Positions 18,126-26,647 of a stretch of 64,000 bases of DNA are shown piece after piece. The notes beneath the pieces were generated by a model. The model searched no databases. It worked only from the letters and a program-made list of their open reading frames with translations, and was not told where the DNA came from. The stretch's first letter is position 1. Each line of letters starts with the position of its first letter. A program made the translations under genes and the position numbers. The DNA is taken from the NCBI GenBank assembly GCA_050330995.1, contig JBHJHI010000060.1, forward strand, positions 1 through 64,000. The letters are read 5' to 3'. The DNA is from Thermohalobaculum sp050330995 (GTDB lineage Bacteria; Pseudomonadota; Alphaproteobacteria; Rhodobacterales; Rhodobacteraceae).

Positions 18126-18868
18126 CGGCGCTCATGGAGGCGCGCTCGGTGACGATCCGCTTCGGCGGCGTCGTCGCGGCCGACGACGTGAACGTCCGCA
18201 TCGAGGCGGGACGCAACCTCGCGATCATCGGCCCGAACGGCGCGGGCAAGACCACCTTCCTCAACATCTGCACGGGCTATCTCAGGCCCGCCTCCGGCCG
18301 CGTCCTGCTCGACGGCGAGGACGTCACCGGCCTCGCGCCGCGCCGGCTGGTGCGCCGCGGCGTGGCGCGGGCCTTCCAGATCCCGCAGCTCTTCACCGAG
18401 CACACGGTGATCGAGAACCTGCTCATGGCCGCCGCCGCGCGATGCCGGCGCTGGGCGCCCCTGACGGCGATGCGCGCCGTCCCCGAGCGCGAGCGGGCGA
18501 TGCACTGCCTCGAGATGGTCCGCTGCGCCGACATCGCCGCGCGGCCGGTCGCCGAACTGGCCGAAGGGCAGCGCAAGCTCGTCGACATCGCCATCGCCCT
18601 CGCGCTCGAGCCGAGGCTCCTGTTCATGGACGAGCCGACCTCCGGCGTCGCGGCCTCGGAGAAGTTCGAGGTGCTCGACATCGTCGCGGGCGCGCTCGCC
18701 GAGGCGGCGGTGACGGCCGTCTTCGTGGAGCACGACATCGGCATCGTCGAGCGCTTCGCCGACGAGGTGGCGGTCTGGAACCGCGGCGAGGTGCTCCACC
18801 GCGGCCCGCCGGCGGAGGTGCTCGCTCACCCGGACGTCGTGCGCGACGTGATCGGCGAGGCGATCTGA
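18122..18868 (+). CDS. Branched-chain-type ABC ATPase, LivG family
   Basis: This 248-residue ATPase has Walker A GPNGAGKTT, a signature-like loop ELAEGQRKLVDIA, and a complete Walker B with catalytic Glu (LLFMDEPTSGVA), followed by the His switch in VEHDIG. The signature differs from the usual LSYGxQR form but keeps the Gly and Gln. It forms the ATPase dimer with the LivF-family protein, whose ATG shares one base with its stop. Because the partner lacks its Walker B Glu, this subunit may supply the main hydrolytic site (inference). Confidence 0.93.
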   Translation: MTALMEARSVTIRFGGVVAADDVNVRIEAGRNLAIIGPNGAGKTTFLNICTGYLRPASGRVLLDGEDVTGLAPRRLVRRGVARAFQIPQLFTEHTVIENLLMAAAARCRRWAPLTAMRAVPERERAMHCLEMVRCADIAARPVAELAEGQRKLVDIAIALALEPRLLFMDEPTSGVAASEKFEVLDIVAGALAEAAVTAVFVEHDIGIVERFADEVAVWNRGEVLHRGPPAEVLAHPDVVRDVIGEAI

Positions 18869-19545
18869 TGCTGGCCTTCGAGAACGTGACCGTGGCGCTC
18901 GGCGGGGTCCGCATCCTGCGCGGCGCCGGCTTCGAGATCGCTCCGGCCGAGACGGTGGCGCTGATCGGGGCGAACGGCGCGGGCAAGACCACCACGCTGC
19001 GCACCGTGATGGGCTTCACGCGCATGAGCGGGGTCATCCGCCTCGGCGACACGGTGCTGAGCGAGGTCGCGCCCCCCAGGCGCCCGGGCCTCGGCATCGG
19101 CTACGCGCCGGAGGACCGCCGGCTGTTCTCGGCCTTCACGGTCGAGGAGAACGTGCTGCTGCCCGGCCGCGTCGCGGGCTTCGCCGAAGAGGCGCTCGCC
19201 GCCGGTCTCGCACGGGTCTACGACATCCTGCCCGAGCTTCGCGAGATGGCCAGGCGCCCCGCCGGCGGGGTCTCGGGCGGACAGGGGAAGATGGTGGCGC
19301 TCGGGCGCGCGCTGATGATCGGCTCGCGGCTCATCATGCTCGACGCGCCCTTCCAGGGCCTCGCTCCGGCCCTCGCGCGGCGCTACGCTGAGGCGCTGCG
19401 CGCGCTTCGCGACCGCGACCGCGAGGTGACGCTCGTCATCACGGAGTCGAACCCCGACCTGCTGCGCCGCTTCGCCGACCGCGCCCTCGTCATCGAGCGC
19501 GGCGAGATCCGCCAGGGCGCCCTCGGCGGCGACCACGCCGCCTGA
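18868..19545 (+). CDS. Branched-chain-type ABC ATPase, LivF family, with substituted Walker B glutamate
   Basis: This 225-residue ATPase has Walker A GANGAGKTT and signature VSGGQGKM. Walker B reads LIMLDAPFQGLAP, so residue 160 is Ala (codon GCG at 19345-19347) where the catalytic Glu of the DEP motif belongs. The His-loop position is also altered, reading VITESN. The protein is slightly shorter than the usual 230-240 residues. It probably still binds ATP and dimerises with the LivG-family subunit but should hydrolyse poorly, making the transporter asymmetric (inference). It is the last transporter gene; the SDR gene follows after 31 bp. Confidence 0.88.
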   Translation: MLAFENVTVALGGVRILRGAGFEIAPAETVALIGANGAGKTTTLRTVMGFTRMSGVIRLGDTVLSEVAPPRRPGLGIGYAPEDRRLFSAFTVEENVLLPGRVAGFAEEALAAGLARVYDILPELREMARRPAGGVSGGQGKMVALGRALMIGSRLIMLDAPFQGLAPALARRYAEALRALRDRDREVTLVITESNPDLLRRFADRALVIERGEIRQGALGGDHAA

Positions 19546-19576
19546 GGCGCCCGCAGAAAGGAGAAGGAGGAACGGG

Positions 19577-20326
19577 ATGCGACTGAAGGACAGGACGGCC
19601 CTCGTCACCGGAGCGGCCTCGGGTTTCGGGCGCGAGATCGCGCGCCGCTTCGCGCGCGAGGGCGCGCGCGTCGCGGTCGTGGACCTCAACGGCGACGGCG
19701 CCGAAACGGTCGCCGCGGAGATCGGCGCGGGCGCCGTCGCCGTCGCCTGCGACGTCGCCGACGGCGGGCAGGTGAAGGCCGCCTTCGACCGCGCGGCCGA
19801 GGCCTTCGGGCGCGTCGATATCGTCGTGAACAACGCCGGCTGGACGCACCGCAACCGGCCGCTTCTCGAGGTCGACTACGAGAGCTTCCGCAAGTGCTAC
19901 GCGGTCAACGTCGACTCGATCTTCCACATGACCCACGCCGCGCTGCCGCACTGGCGCGAGATCGGCGGTGGCGTGATGATCAACGTGGGCTCCACGGCGG
20001 GCATCAGGCCCCGTCCCGGGCTGACGTGGTACAACTCCTCGAAGGGCGCGGCGAACCTGATGACGCGCTCGCTCGCCGTCGAACTCGCGCCCGACAAGGT
20101 CCGCGTCTGCGGCCTCGCCCCGGTGATGGGGGCGACCGCGATGCTGGAGGACTTCATGGGGGTGCCCGACACGCCGGAGAACCGGGCGCGCTTCATCGCG
20201 ACGGTGCCCCTCGGCCGGCTCTCCGAGCCCGAGGACGTGGCGAACGCGGCGCTCTATCTCGCCTCGGACGAGGCGGCGTTCATCACCGGCGTGATCCTCG
20301 AGGTGGACGGCGGGCGCACCGTCTGA
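19577..20326 (+). CDS. SDR-family oxidoreductase
   Basis: This is a 249-residue classical short-chain dehydrogenase. It has the cofactor motif TGAASGFG, an Asp after the second strand (VVDLNG, suggesting NAD preference), NNAG, catalytic Ser in NVGSTAG and the YNSSK pair of Tyr and Lys, and the C-terminal EVDGGRT found in FabG-like members. AGAAAGGAGAAGGAGG before the ATG is a strong ribosome binding site. It closes the cyclase/branched-chain operon and probably oxidises an alcohol or hydroxy acid derived from the transported compound (inference). Confidence 0.92.
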   Translation: MRLKDRTALVTGAASGFGREIARRFAREGARVAVVDLNGDGAETVAAEIGAGAVAVACDVADGGQVKAAFDRAAEAFGRVDIVVNNAGWTHRNRPLLEVDYESFRKCYAVNVDSIFHMTHAALPHWREIGGGVMINVGSTAGIRPRPGLTWYNSSKGAANLMTRSLAVELAPDKVRVCGLAPVMGATAMLEDFMGVPDTPENRARFIATVPLGRLSEPEDVANAALYLASDEAAFITGVILEVDGGRTV

Positions 20327-20437
20327 GGCGGGCGCCACACGGGGCGGTGGAGGGAAGAGGCGCCGCCGGGGAAGGGATGTCGGGGGCCTTGTCAGATCGA
20401 CCCCGCCTCGACGGAACGGAACCGTCGCGCGGTCGTA

Positions 20438-20850
20438 TCATGCGGCGAGCGCTGCAGCGTGTTCGTCACAGAGCGCGAAGGCATCCGAGCGTGGCGGTGG
20501 GATCGGGAAGACGGGCGGTGGCGTTCCGGGCGGAACGGGACGGCGACCTGATCGTGAGCGGAGAGGAGGCGCTGCGCTCGCCCGGGCGACTCGGAGCCGG
20601 CCGAAATCCTTCTTCCGCCGTCGGGTATGGCGATGCGAGATCTCGCCCCGATCGTTCGGCCCCTTGCGCCGACGATGCCCGAGACCGGGGACGAGATCGC
20701 CGACCGCCTTCGCGTCGCCGCCCAATTTGTCGATGACGATCACCTGGGGAGAACCCCGGCGAAGGCTGGTCGCGGCCGTCTTCCTCCTGCCGACGTTGCC
20801 TGTGACAGCCTCCGTCGTCGGGACGTAGCGCTCGGCGCACCGCGCCGGGC
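20438..20850 (-). pseudogene. Decayed IS6-family transposase, C-terminal part
   Basis: Read on the minus strand, the segment SPQVIVIDKLGGDAKAVGDL, then HRRRKGPNDRGEISH and a terminal PPRSDAFALCDEHAAALAA, matches the last third of IS6/IS26-type DDE transposases (PRVIVTDKL..., EHR.HKGLNNRAENSH..., terminal AFALW...). The middle is frame-disturbed and the N-terminal half is unrecognisable. The catalytic Asp of TDKL survives, and the catalytic Glu appears as GEISH instead of AENSH. No terminal inverted repeats are evident. The rest of the 690-bp gap (20327-21013) holds nothing else I can name. Confidence 0.65.
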
Positions 20851-21013
20851 CGGTGGCGGCTCCCGTCGCGGCCGCGTCGGCGAGGATCGGCCCGATCGCT
20901 CCGCCGTCCCCGACGGCGAAGCCGCCAAGGGCGCGGACCGCGCTCGCCGCGTCCTGACGGAGCGTTGCCGCCGGACCGGGGCGCACGCCGACGGGACCCG
21001 GCGCTCCCGACGC

Positions 21014-21547
21014 TCAGCGACGGCGCCCGTCGGGTGGCTCGGGGCGTGACGACCCCTCCGCCGCGCCCGGAACGAGACGAAGGCGCAGCTTCGTCCGGTC
21101 GCCGCCGGCGTGCGCGAAGCCGAGACGCTCGTAGAGCGAGAGCGCCCGGTTGCCGCGGATCATCTCCAGCAGCAGCGGCTTGCCCCGGCGCGCGGCGCCC
21201 TCGATCGTCCGGCGGATCAGCGCGCCGCCGATCCCGCGGCCCCGGTACGCCTCGTCGAGATGGATCTGGTCGAGGTGCAGGGCGTCCTTCGTCTCCGAGA
21301 CCTGGACATAGCCGATCGGCGACCCGTCGCGGACGACGATCCGGATCTCGACGGGCGCGAAGTAGGCCGAGAAGTTGGCTTCCGCCTGTGCCGCGTCCCA
21401 CGCGCCGAGGGCCCGCAGGAGAGGCTCGACCGAGGCGAGGTAGAGCGCGCGGCAGAACGCCCTGTCGGCCTCCCCGGCCGGACGAAGGGCGAAGGCCGCC
21501 GGCGACGGCTCGGGGGCGCGGCGGTCGCGTCGCGACGGGCGCTTCAT
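21014..21547 (-). CDS. GNAT-family N-acetyltransferase
   Basis: This 177-residue protein has its ATG at 21547 overlapping the stop of the cyclase-homology gene by 4 bp. The acetyl-CoA pyrophosphate loop is intact (DEAYRGRGIGGALIRR), followed by LEMIRGNRALSLYERLGFAHAG, the usual last strands. A basic N-terminal tail (MKRPSRRDRR) precedes the domain. The acceptor substrate is unknown. Confidence 0.9.
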   Translation of the reverse strand: MKRPSRRDRRAPEPSPAAFALRPAGEADRAFCRALYLASVEPLLRALGAWDAAQAEANFSAYFAPVEIRIVVRDGSPIGYVQVSETKDALHLDQIHLDEAYRGRGIGGALIRRTIEGAARRGKPLLLEMIRGNRALSLYERLGFAHAGGDRTKLRLRLVPGAAEGSSRPEPPDGRRR

Positions 21548-23292
21548 TCGAGCCCGGCCAACCTGAGCCCGTCGATCAGGCGCTCGCGCGGCTCGGGATT
21601 GCGGTCCGGGGGCACGTCGCGCCAGTGCGAGAGCGAGAAGTCCGGCTGGCTCAGGAGCAGCTCGCGCGCGCTCCGGACGGCCATCTCCCGCTCGCCGCTG
21701 AGCGCGTAGCTCGCGGTGAGGATGCGATGGGCCTCGGTGCGGTCCTGCATCCGGTTCAACGTCGTGATCGCGCGCGCGTAGTCGGCCTTGTCGAAATAGG
21801 CCTCGCCGAGGTGCCAGAGATACCAGTCGGGATGATAGGGATTGAGCGACATCGCGGTCTCGATGAGCCCGATCGCCCGGTCCGGGTCGTCGTTGACGCA
21901 GACCGAATGCCCCATCTCGGCGAGCACGTCGGCGTCGTTGGGGTTGAGCGCGAGGGCCCGCTCGAAGGCGGCCAGCGCGCTCTCGTGGTGGCGCAGGTAG
22001 AGCCGGACGCTGCCGAGGGCGGCATGGCCGCGCGCGTCGGAGGGGTCGAGGCGGACCGCCTGCTCGGCCTCGGCGAGCGCACGCGCCAGGATGGTCTCGG
22101 GCGGCTGGAGCCAGCGGTAGCGCCACGCGTCGTTCAGCACCCGCGACACGCCCGCGTAGGAGCGCGCGAAGCCGGGATCGAGCTCCTTCGCCTGCTCCAG
22201 CAGCCGTTTCGCGTGGAGGTTGTTGAAGCGCGAGACCTGCCGGTAGACCGCCTTGCCCCGCAGGAGCAGCCCGTAGGCCTGCAGGTGCTCGGGCGGCGAG
22301 GTGGTGATGCGCCTCAGCTCGGCGCTCGCGATCTCGTTCGACAGCCGGCCGGCGATCTGGGCGGTCAGCTCGTCCCCGATGGCGAAGACGTCCCCGAGGG
22401 TGGCGTCGAAGCGCTCCGACCATAGGAGGCCGCCCGTCCCCGCCGCGACGAGTTCGATGTGCAGCCGTATCCGGTGCCCGTCGCGCAGCAGGCTGCCGCA
22501 GACCAGGTAGGCGACGCCGAGCAGCTCGGCGATCTCGTCGAGCGGCTGGCGCGCGCCGTCGAAGAGCGACGAGGAGCGGTGCGCGATGACGTGCAGGTCC
22601 CGAAAGCGGGTCAGGTTGCTGATGATGTCCGACGTCAGGCCGCTGCAGAGATGCGCGTTCGCCGGGTCGGCGGACGGGTCGACGAGATTGAGCACCGCGA
22701 GCGCGTTCGCGTACCGCGCGCGCGTCCTCTCGGTCTGCTCGTCGACGAAGATCCCGGAGGCCGGGAGCGCGTTGTCGACGAGCACCTCCGACACGTCGAC
22801 GAACGTGCTCAGGTTGCGCAGCCTCTTCTTGCCGAGCCGCCGGAACGACGCCCCCGGCACGGCGCCGGCCTCCTCCTGGATCGCGCCGGTCACGAGGATG
22901 CCGCCCGGCCGGGCCATCTGCTGCAGCCGCGCCGCCACGACCAGCGTGCGGCCGTGCGCGCCGCTCGGGGTCTCGACCACCTCGCCGACGCTGATGCCGA
23001 TGCGGAACGCGATCGGCAGCCGTTCCGGGTTCCAGACCCGGTCGTTGGCCATCTCGCGCTGGAAGCCGACGGCGAGGCTCAGCGCGTCCGCCGCCGTCTC
23101 GAAGACGGCGAGCACGCCGTCGCCCGAGACATGGTCGACGATCCCGCCCAGATCGTCGACGAGCGAGGTGAGCAGCGTCGTGGCGCGCTCGCTGCGTTCG
23201 AGGGCGGCGGGCTCGTTCAGCTCGAGCAGGCTGCTGTAGTGGTGTATGTCCGCGAACAGGACCGCCGCGCGGCGTCTCGGACCTATGCCCAT
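21544..23292 (-). CDS. Class III cyclase-homology/TolB-like/TPR protein with degenerate cyclase site
   Basis: This is a 582-residue, three-part protein. Residues 1-165 are a class III nucleotidyl-cyclase domain, with both metal-binding Asp residues in place (LFADIHHYS and SGDGVLAVF). The Lys that normally precedes GDG by three residues is His, and the Asn in the usual NxAAR motif is Val (LVVAARLQ), so substrate binding and catalysis are doubtful. Residues about 190-330 resemble the TolB-like domain often fused to such cyclases (SGLTSDIISNLTRFRDLHVIA). Residues about 340-560 are TPR-like helices (ALGSVRLYLRHHESALAAFE and repeats). It overlaps the acetyltransferase gene. It probably works as a signalling or scaffold protein. 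Confidence 0.85.
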   Translation of the reverse strand: MGIGPRRRAAVLFADIHHYSSLLELNEPAALERSERATTLLTSLVDDLGGIVDHVSGDGVLAVFETAADALSLAVGFQREMANDRVWNPERLPIAFRIGISVGEVVETPSGAHGRTLVVAARLQQMARPGGILVTGAIQEEAGAVPGASFRRLGKKRLRNLSTFVDVSEVLVDNALPASGIFVDEQTERTRARYANALAVLNLVDPSADPANAHLCSGLTSDIISNLTRFRDLHVIAHRSSSLFDGARQPLDEIAELLGVAYLVCGSLLRDGHRIRLHIELVAAGTGGLLWSERFDATLGDVFAIGDELTAQIAGRLSNEIASAELRRITTSPPEHLQAYGLLLRGKAVYRQVSRFNNLHAKRLLEQAKELDPGFARSYAGVSRVLNDAWRYRWLQPPETILARALAEAEQAVRLDPSDARGHAALGSVRLYLRHHESALAAFERALALNPNDADVLAEMGHSVCVNDDPDRAIGLIETAMSLNPYHPDWYLWHLGEAYFDKADYARAITTLNRMQDRTEAHRILTASYALSGEREMAVRSARELLLSQPDFSLSHWRDVPPDRNPEPRERLIDGLRLAGLE

Positions 23293-23436
23293 CGGTCGGT
23301 TTCCGAACCTTCGCCGGATGCGTGCGAGCCGCCAGCATAGACCAGCGCACGCGCCCGTTCCAGCGATCCGCGCCCCTGCCCGGCGGGCCGGTGTCGAGTT
23401 CGCGCCCTCGCAAGCCGTTGACCGTGCTGGGGTCCG

Positions 23437-23472
23437 CTCCCCTCCGCGCGCCCACGGCCCGGCGCGCGGAGG
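23437..23472 (-). terminator. Strong hairpin downstream of the RND pump gene
   Basis: A 14-bp perfect stem (CCCCTCCGCGCGCC with its exact complement) encloses an 8-nt loop, 28 bp after the RND stop on the minus strand. There is no T-tract. Its strength and position support transcription ending between the pump operon and the cyclase-homology gene. Confidence 0.6.
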
Positions 23473-23500
23473 GGTTCCGGGCCGCCGGGCCGCGCCCGCG

Positions 23501-26500
23501 TCAGGCGAGCGTCCGGCCGAGCCCCGCCATCGGGTCCGGCGCCGGCTTCGCGCGCACGCGGTAGAGTGCCGCGTAGAACGCGGGCACGAACAGGAGCGTC
23601 AGCAGCGTCGCGGCCGCGAGCCCGCCCATGATCGCCACCGCCATCGGGCCCCAGAAGGTGCTCGCCGTCAGCGGCAGGAGCCCGAGGATCGAGGCCAGCG
23701 CGGTCAGCGCGATCGGCCGGCTGCGCCGCACCGTCGCCTCGACGACGGCCTCCATCGGCGCCGCGCCCGCCCGCTCGTCCCGCGCGATCTGGTCGATCAG
23801 GATGACGGCGTTGCGCATGATGATGCCGGTCATGGCGAGGCTGCCGAGCATCGCGACGAAGCCGAAGGGCTGCCCCGTCGCCAGGAGGATCCCCACGATG
23901 CCCACGAAGCCGAACGGCGCGGTCACGAGCACGAGGACCATGCGTCGGAAGCTCTGGAGCTGCACCATCAGCAGGCCGAGCGTCACGAGCACCATGATCG
24001 GCAGCGTCGCGGCGATCGAGGAGTTGCCCTCCGAGCTGGCCTCGGCGGCGCCGCCGACCTCGATGCGGTAGCCTGCGGGCAGGCGCGTGCGCAGATCCGT
24101 CAGCCGCGCCTCCACGTCGCGGCTGACCATCGGGGCCTGGACGTCGCCGACGACGTCGGCCCGCACGGTCATCACCGACTCGCGCGAGCGGCGCCAGAGG
24201 ATCGGCTCCTCGAAGTCGTAGTGCACGGTCGCGAGCTGCGAGAGCGGCACCCAGCCGCCGACCTCGCTGAGCGGCGCCCATCCCGCCTCGGTGCGGATGA
24301 GGCTCGGCGGCAGGGGCACGTTCAGGTCTTCCCACTGGCCGAGCTCCAGCCGCTCGTCCGCCGTGGTCCGCACGACGACGTCGACGAGCTCGTTGTCGCC
24401 GCGGAACTGCGTCACCGCCAGGCCGTCGAGCAGCACCTGCATGGTCATCGAGAGGAAGTCGTTGGTGATGCCGAGCGCCCTGGCCTTGAAGGGGTCGACC
24501 TCGAGGCGCACGCGCTTGGCCTTCTCGCCCCAGTCCAGGCTGATGTTGGCGAGGTTCTCGTGGGTATGCATCGTGTCGCGGATCTCGTGGGCGATCTCGC
24601 GCAGCCGCTCCGGGTCGCTGCCGATCACCCGGAACTGCACCGGGTAGCCGACCGGGGGGCCGACCTCCAGCCGGCCGATGCGGATGCGCGCCGCGGGGAA
24701 GGCCTCGTCGGCGACGCGCATGATGTCGGCGGCCAGCGCGTCGCGCGCGGCGGGGCTGCGGGCATGGACGACGAACTGCGCGAAGTTCGGGTTCTCCAGC
24801 TCGCGGCGGAACGTGAGGAAGAAGCGCGGCGCGCCGGCGCCCGTGTAGGCGACGTGGCGCTCGACCCGCTCGTCCCCGTCGAGCATCGCCTCCATGCGCG
24901 CGACCTCGGCCGCCGTCGCGGCGAAGGAGGCGCTCTCGGCGAGGCGCAGGTCGATCACCAGCTCGGGCCGGTCGGAGTCGGGGAAGAACTGCTTGGGCAC
25001 GAAGCGGAAGCCGTGGACCGAGGCGCCGAGCGCCAGCACCGTCACGAGTATGGTGAGCCAGCGCCAGCGCACGCAGGCGGCGATCCGCGCGCGCAGCCGC
25101 CGGTAGACGGGGCCGTCGTAGGACGCGCGCCGGACCGCGCCCGGCCGGGGCGGGCGCATCAGGTGGAAGCCCAGATACGGCGTGAAGAGCACCGCGACGA
25201 TCCAGGACAGCACGAGCGCGAGCGTGACCACCCAGAAGATGGCCTGCGTGTACTCGCCCGAGGAGGAGGCGGCGAAGCCGATCGGGATGAAGCCGGCGGC
25301 GGTGATCAGGGTGCCCGTGAGCATGGGAAAGGCGGTCGAGGCGTAGGCGAAGGCGCCGGCCTCGACGCGGTCCCACCCCTCCTCGATCTTCACCTGCATC
25401 GCCTCGGCCGAGATGATCGCGTCGTCGACCAGCAGCCCGAGCGCCATGATGAGCGCGCCGAGCGAGATGCGGTGCAGGTCGATGTCCAGCACCACCATGA
25501 GCACCACCGTCAGCGCCAGCACCAGCGGCACGGCGAGGGCGACGACGAGGCCCGAGCGCCAGCCGAGGCTCACGAAGCTGACGAGCATGACGATGACGAG
25601 AGCCTCGACGAAGGCCTTGAGGAACTCCCGGGTCGACTGGTCGACCACCTGCGCCTGGTTCGCGACCTCGGTCATGACGACGCCGGCGGGCAGCCCGTCG
25701 CGGATCTCCTCGACCGCGCCCGCGAGCCTCTCGCCGAGGCGCAGGACGTGCCCGCCCGGCGTCATCACCACGCCGATGCCGTCGGCGTCCTGCCCGTTCA
25801 CGCGCATGGTCGAGACCGGGGGATCGACGTAGCCGCGCCGGACGGTCGTCACGTCCCCGATCGTGATCTGGCGCCCGCCCGAGTCGATGGGCAGCGAACG
25901 GATCGCGTCGAGCGCGTCGAACCCGCTGGAGACGCGCAGACGCAGCCGGTCCGACCGGAGGTCGATCTTGCCGGAGGGCACCACCACGTTCGCGTTGCGG
26001 ATGGTCTGGATCACCTGCTCGCCGGTGAGGCCGAAGGAGGCGAGCCGGCGCGAGGCCATCTCGACGAAGATCTTCTCCTCCTGCACGCCGATCAGCTCGA
26101 CCTTCTCGACCTGCGCCACGTCGAGCAGCGTCTCGCGCGCGTCCTCGGCGATCGTCTTCAGCTCGGCCGGCGAGAACGCCGGGCCGCTGAAGCCGTACAT
26201 GAACGAGTAGACCTCGCCGAACTCGTCGTCGAAGAACGGCCCCTTGGTCCCGAGCGGCAGCGTGTCCTCGATGTCGCCCACCTTCTTGCGGACCTGATAC
26301 CAGATGTCGGGGATCTCCGCGGGCGGCGTCCATTCCTTGACGACGATCTGGATGACGGAAAGGCCGGGGCGCGAGTAGGCCCGGTCGAAGTCGTAGTAGG
26401 GCACCTCCTGGAGCTTCTTCTGGATGACGTCGGTGACGAAGCGCTCGACGTCGCGCGCGCTCGCGCCGGGCCATTCCGTGCGGATGATCATCGTCTTCCA

Positions 26501-26647
26501 GGCGAAGGGCGGGTCCTCGGACCGGCCGATCCGGTCGAAGGTGTAGAGCCCGGCCAGGGCGGTGGCGAGGATCAGGAAGAGCACCAGCGGCCGGTGCGCC
26601 AGCGCCCAGCGCGAGAGGTTGAAGCGTCGTTCCGTCTCGGGTCTCAT
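23501..26647 (-). CDS. RND efflux transporter, inner-membrane pump
   Basis: This 1048-residue protein is of normal HAE1/AcrB-superfamily length. The ATG at 26647 overlaps the adaptor stop by 4 bp. The N-terminal helix (LALAHRPLVLFLIL region) is followed by a periplasmic domain with the RTEWPGASARDVE and VRRGYVDPPVSTMRVNG blocks. The central helix bundle has GLLVDDAIISAEAM, where the two Asp residues are those used for proton transfer in RND pumps. The second half repeats the layout and ends in VPAFYAALYRVRAKP. It would export small molecules from periplasm or membrane together with the lipoprotein adaptor. No outer-membrane channel gene is adjacent. It may serve self-protection against the nearby PKS/NRPS product, but a hairpin separates the two units. 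Confidence 0.93.
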   Translation of the reverse strand: MRPETERRFNLSRWALAHRPLVLFLILATALAGLYTFDRIGRSEDPPFAWKTMIIRTEWPGASARDVERFVTDVIQKKLQEVPYYDFDRAYSRPGLSVIQIVVKEWTPPAEIPDIWYQVRKKVGDIEDTLPLGTKGPFFDDEFGEVYSFMYGFSGPAFSPAELKTIAEDARETLLDVAQVEKVELIGVQEEKIFVEMASRRLASFGLTGEQVIQTIRNANVVVPSGKIDLRSDRLRLRVSSGFDALDAIRSLPIDSGGRQITIGDVTTVRRGYVDPPVSTMRVNGQDADGIGVVMTPGGHVLRLGERLAGAVEEIRDGLPAGVVMTEVANQAQVVDQSTREFLKAFVEALVIVMLVSFVSLGWRSGLVVALAVPLVLALTVVLMVVLDIDLHRISLGALIMALGLLVDDAIISAEAMQVKIEEGWDRVEAGAFAYASTAFPMLTGTLITAAGFIPIGFAASSSGEYTQAIFWVVTLALVLSWIVAVLFTPYLGFHLMRPPRPGAVRRASYDGPVYRRLRARIAACVRWRWLTILVTVLALGASVHGFRFVPKQFFPDSDRPELVIDLRLAESASFAATAAEVARMEAMLDGDERVERHVAYTGAGAPRFFLTFRRELENPNFAQFVVHARSPAARDALAADIMRVADEAFPAARIRIGRLEVGPPVGYPVQFRVIGSDPERLREIAHEIRDTMHTHENLANISLDWGEKAKRVRLEVDPFKARALGITNDFLSMTMQVLLDGLAVTQFRGDNELVDVVVRTTADERLELGQWEDLNVPLPPSLIRTEAGWAPLSEVGGWVPLSQLATVHYDFEEPILWRRSRESVMTVRADVVGDVQAPMVSRDVEARLTDLRTRLPAGYRIEVGGAAEASSEGNSSIAATLPIMVLVTLGLLMVQLQSFRRMVLVLVTAPFGFVGIVGILLATGQPFGFVAMLGSLAMTGIIMRNAVILIDQIARDERAGAAPMEAVVEATVRRSRPIALTALASILGLLPLTASTFWGPMAVAIMGGLAAATLLTLLFVPAFYAALYRVRAKPAPDPMAGLGRTLA

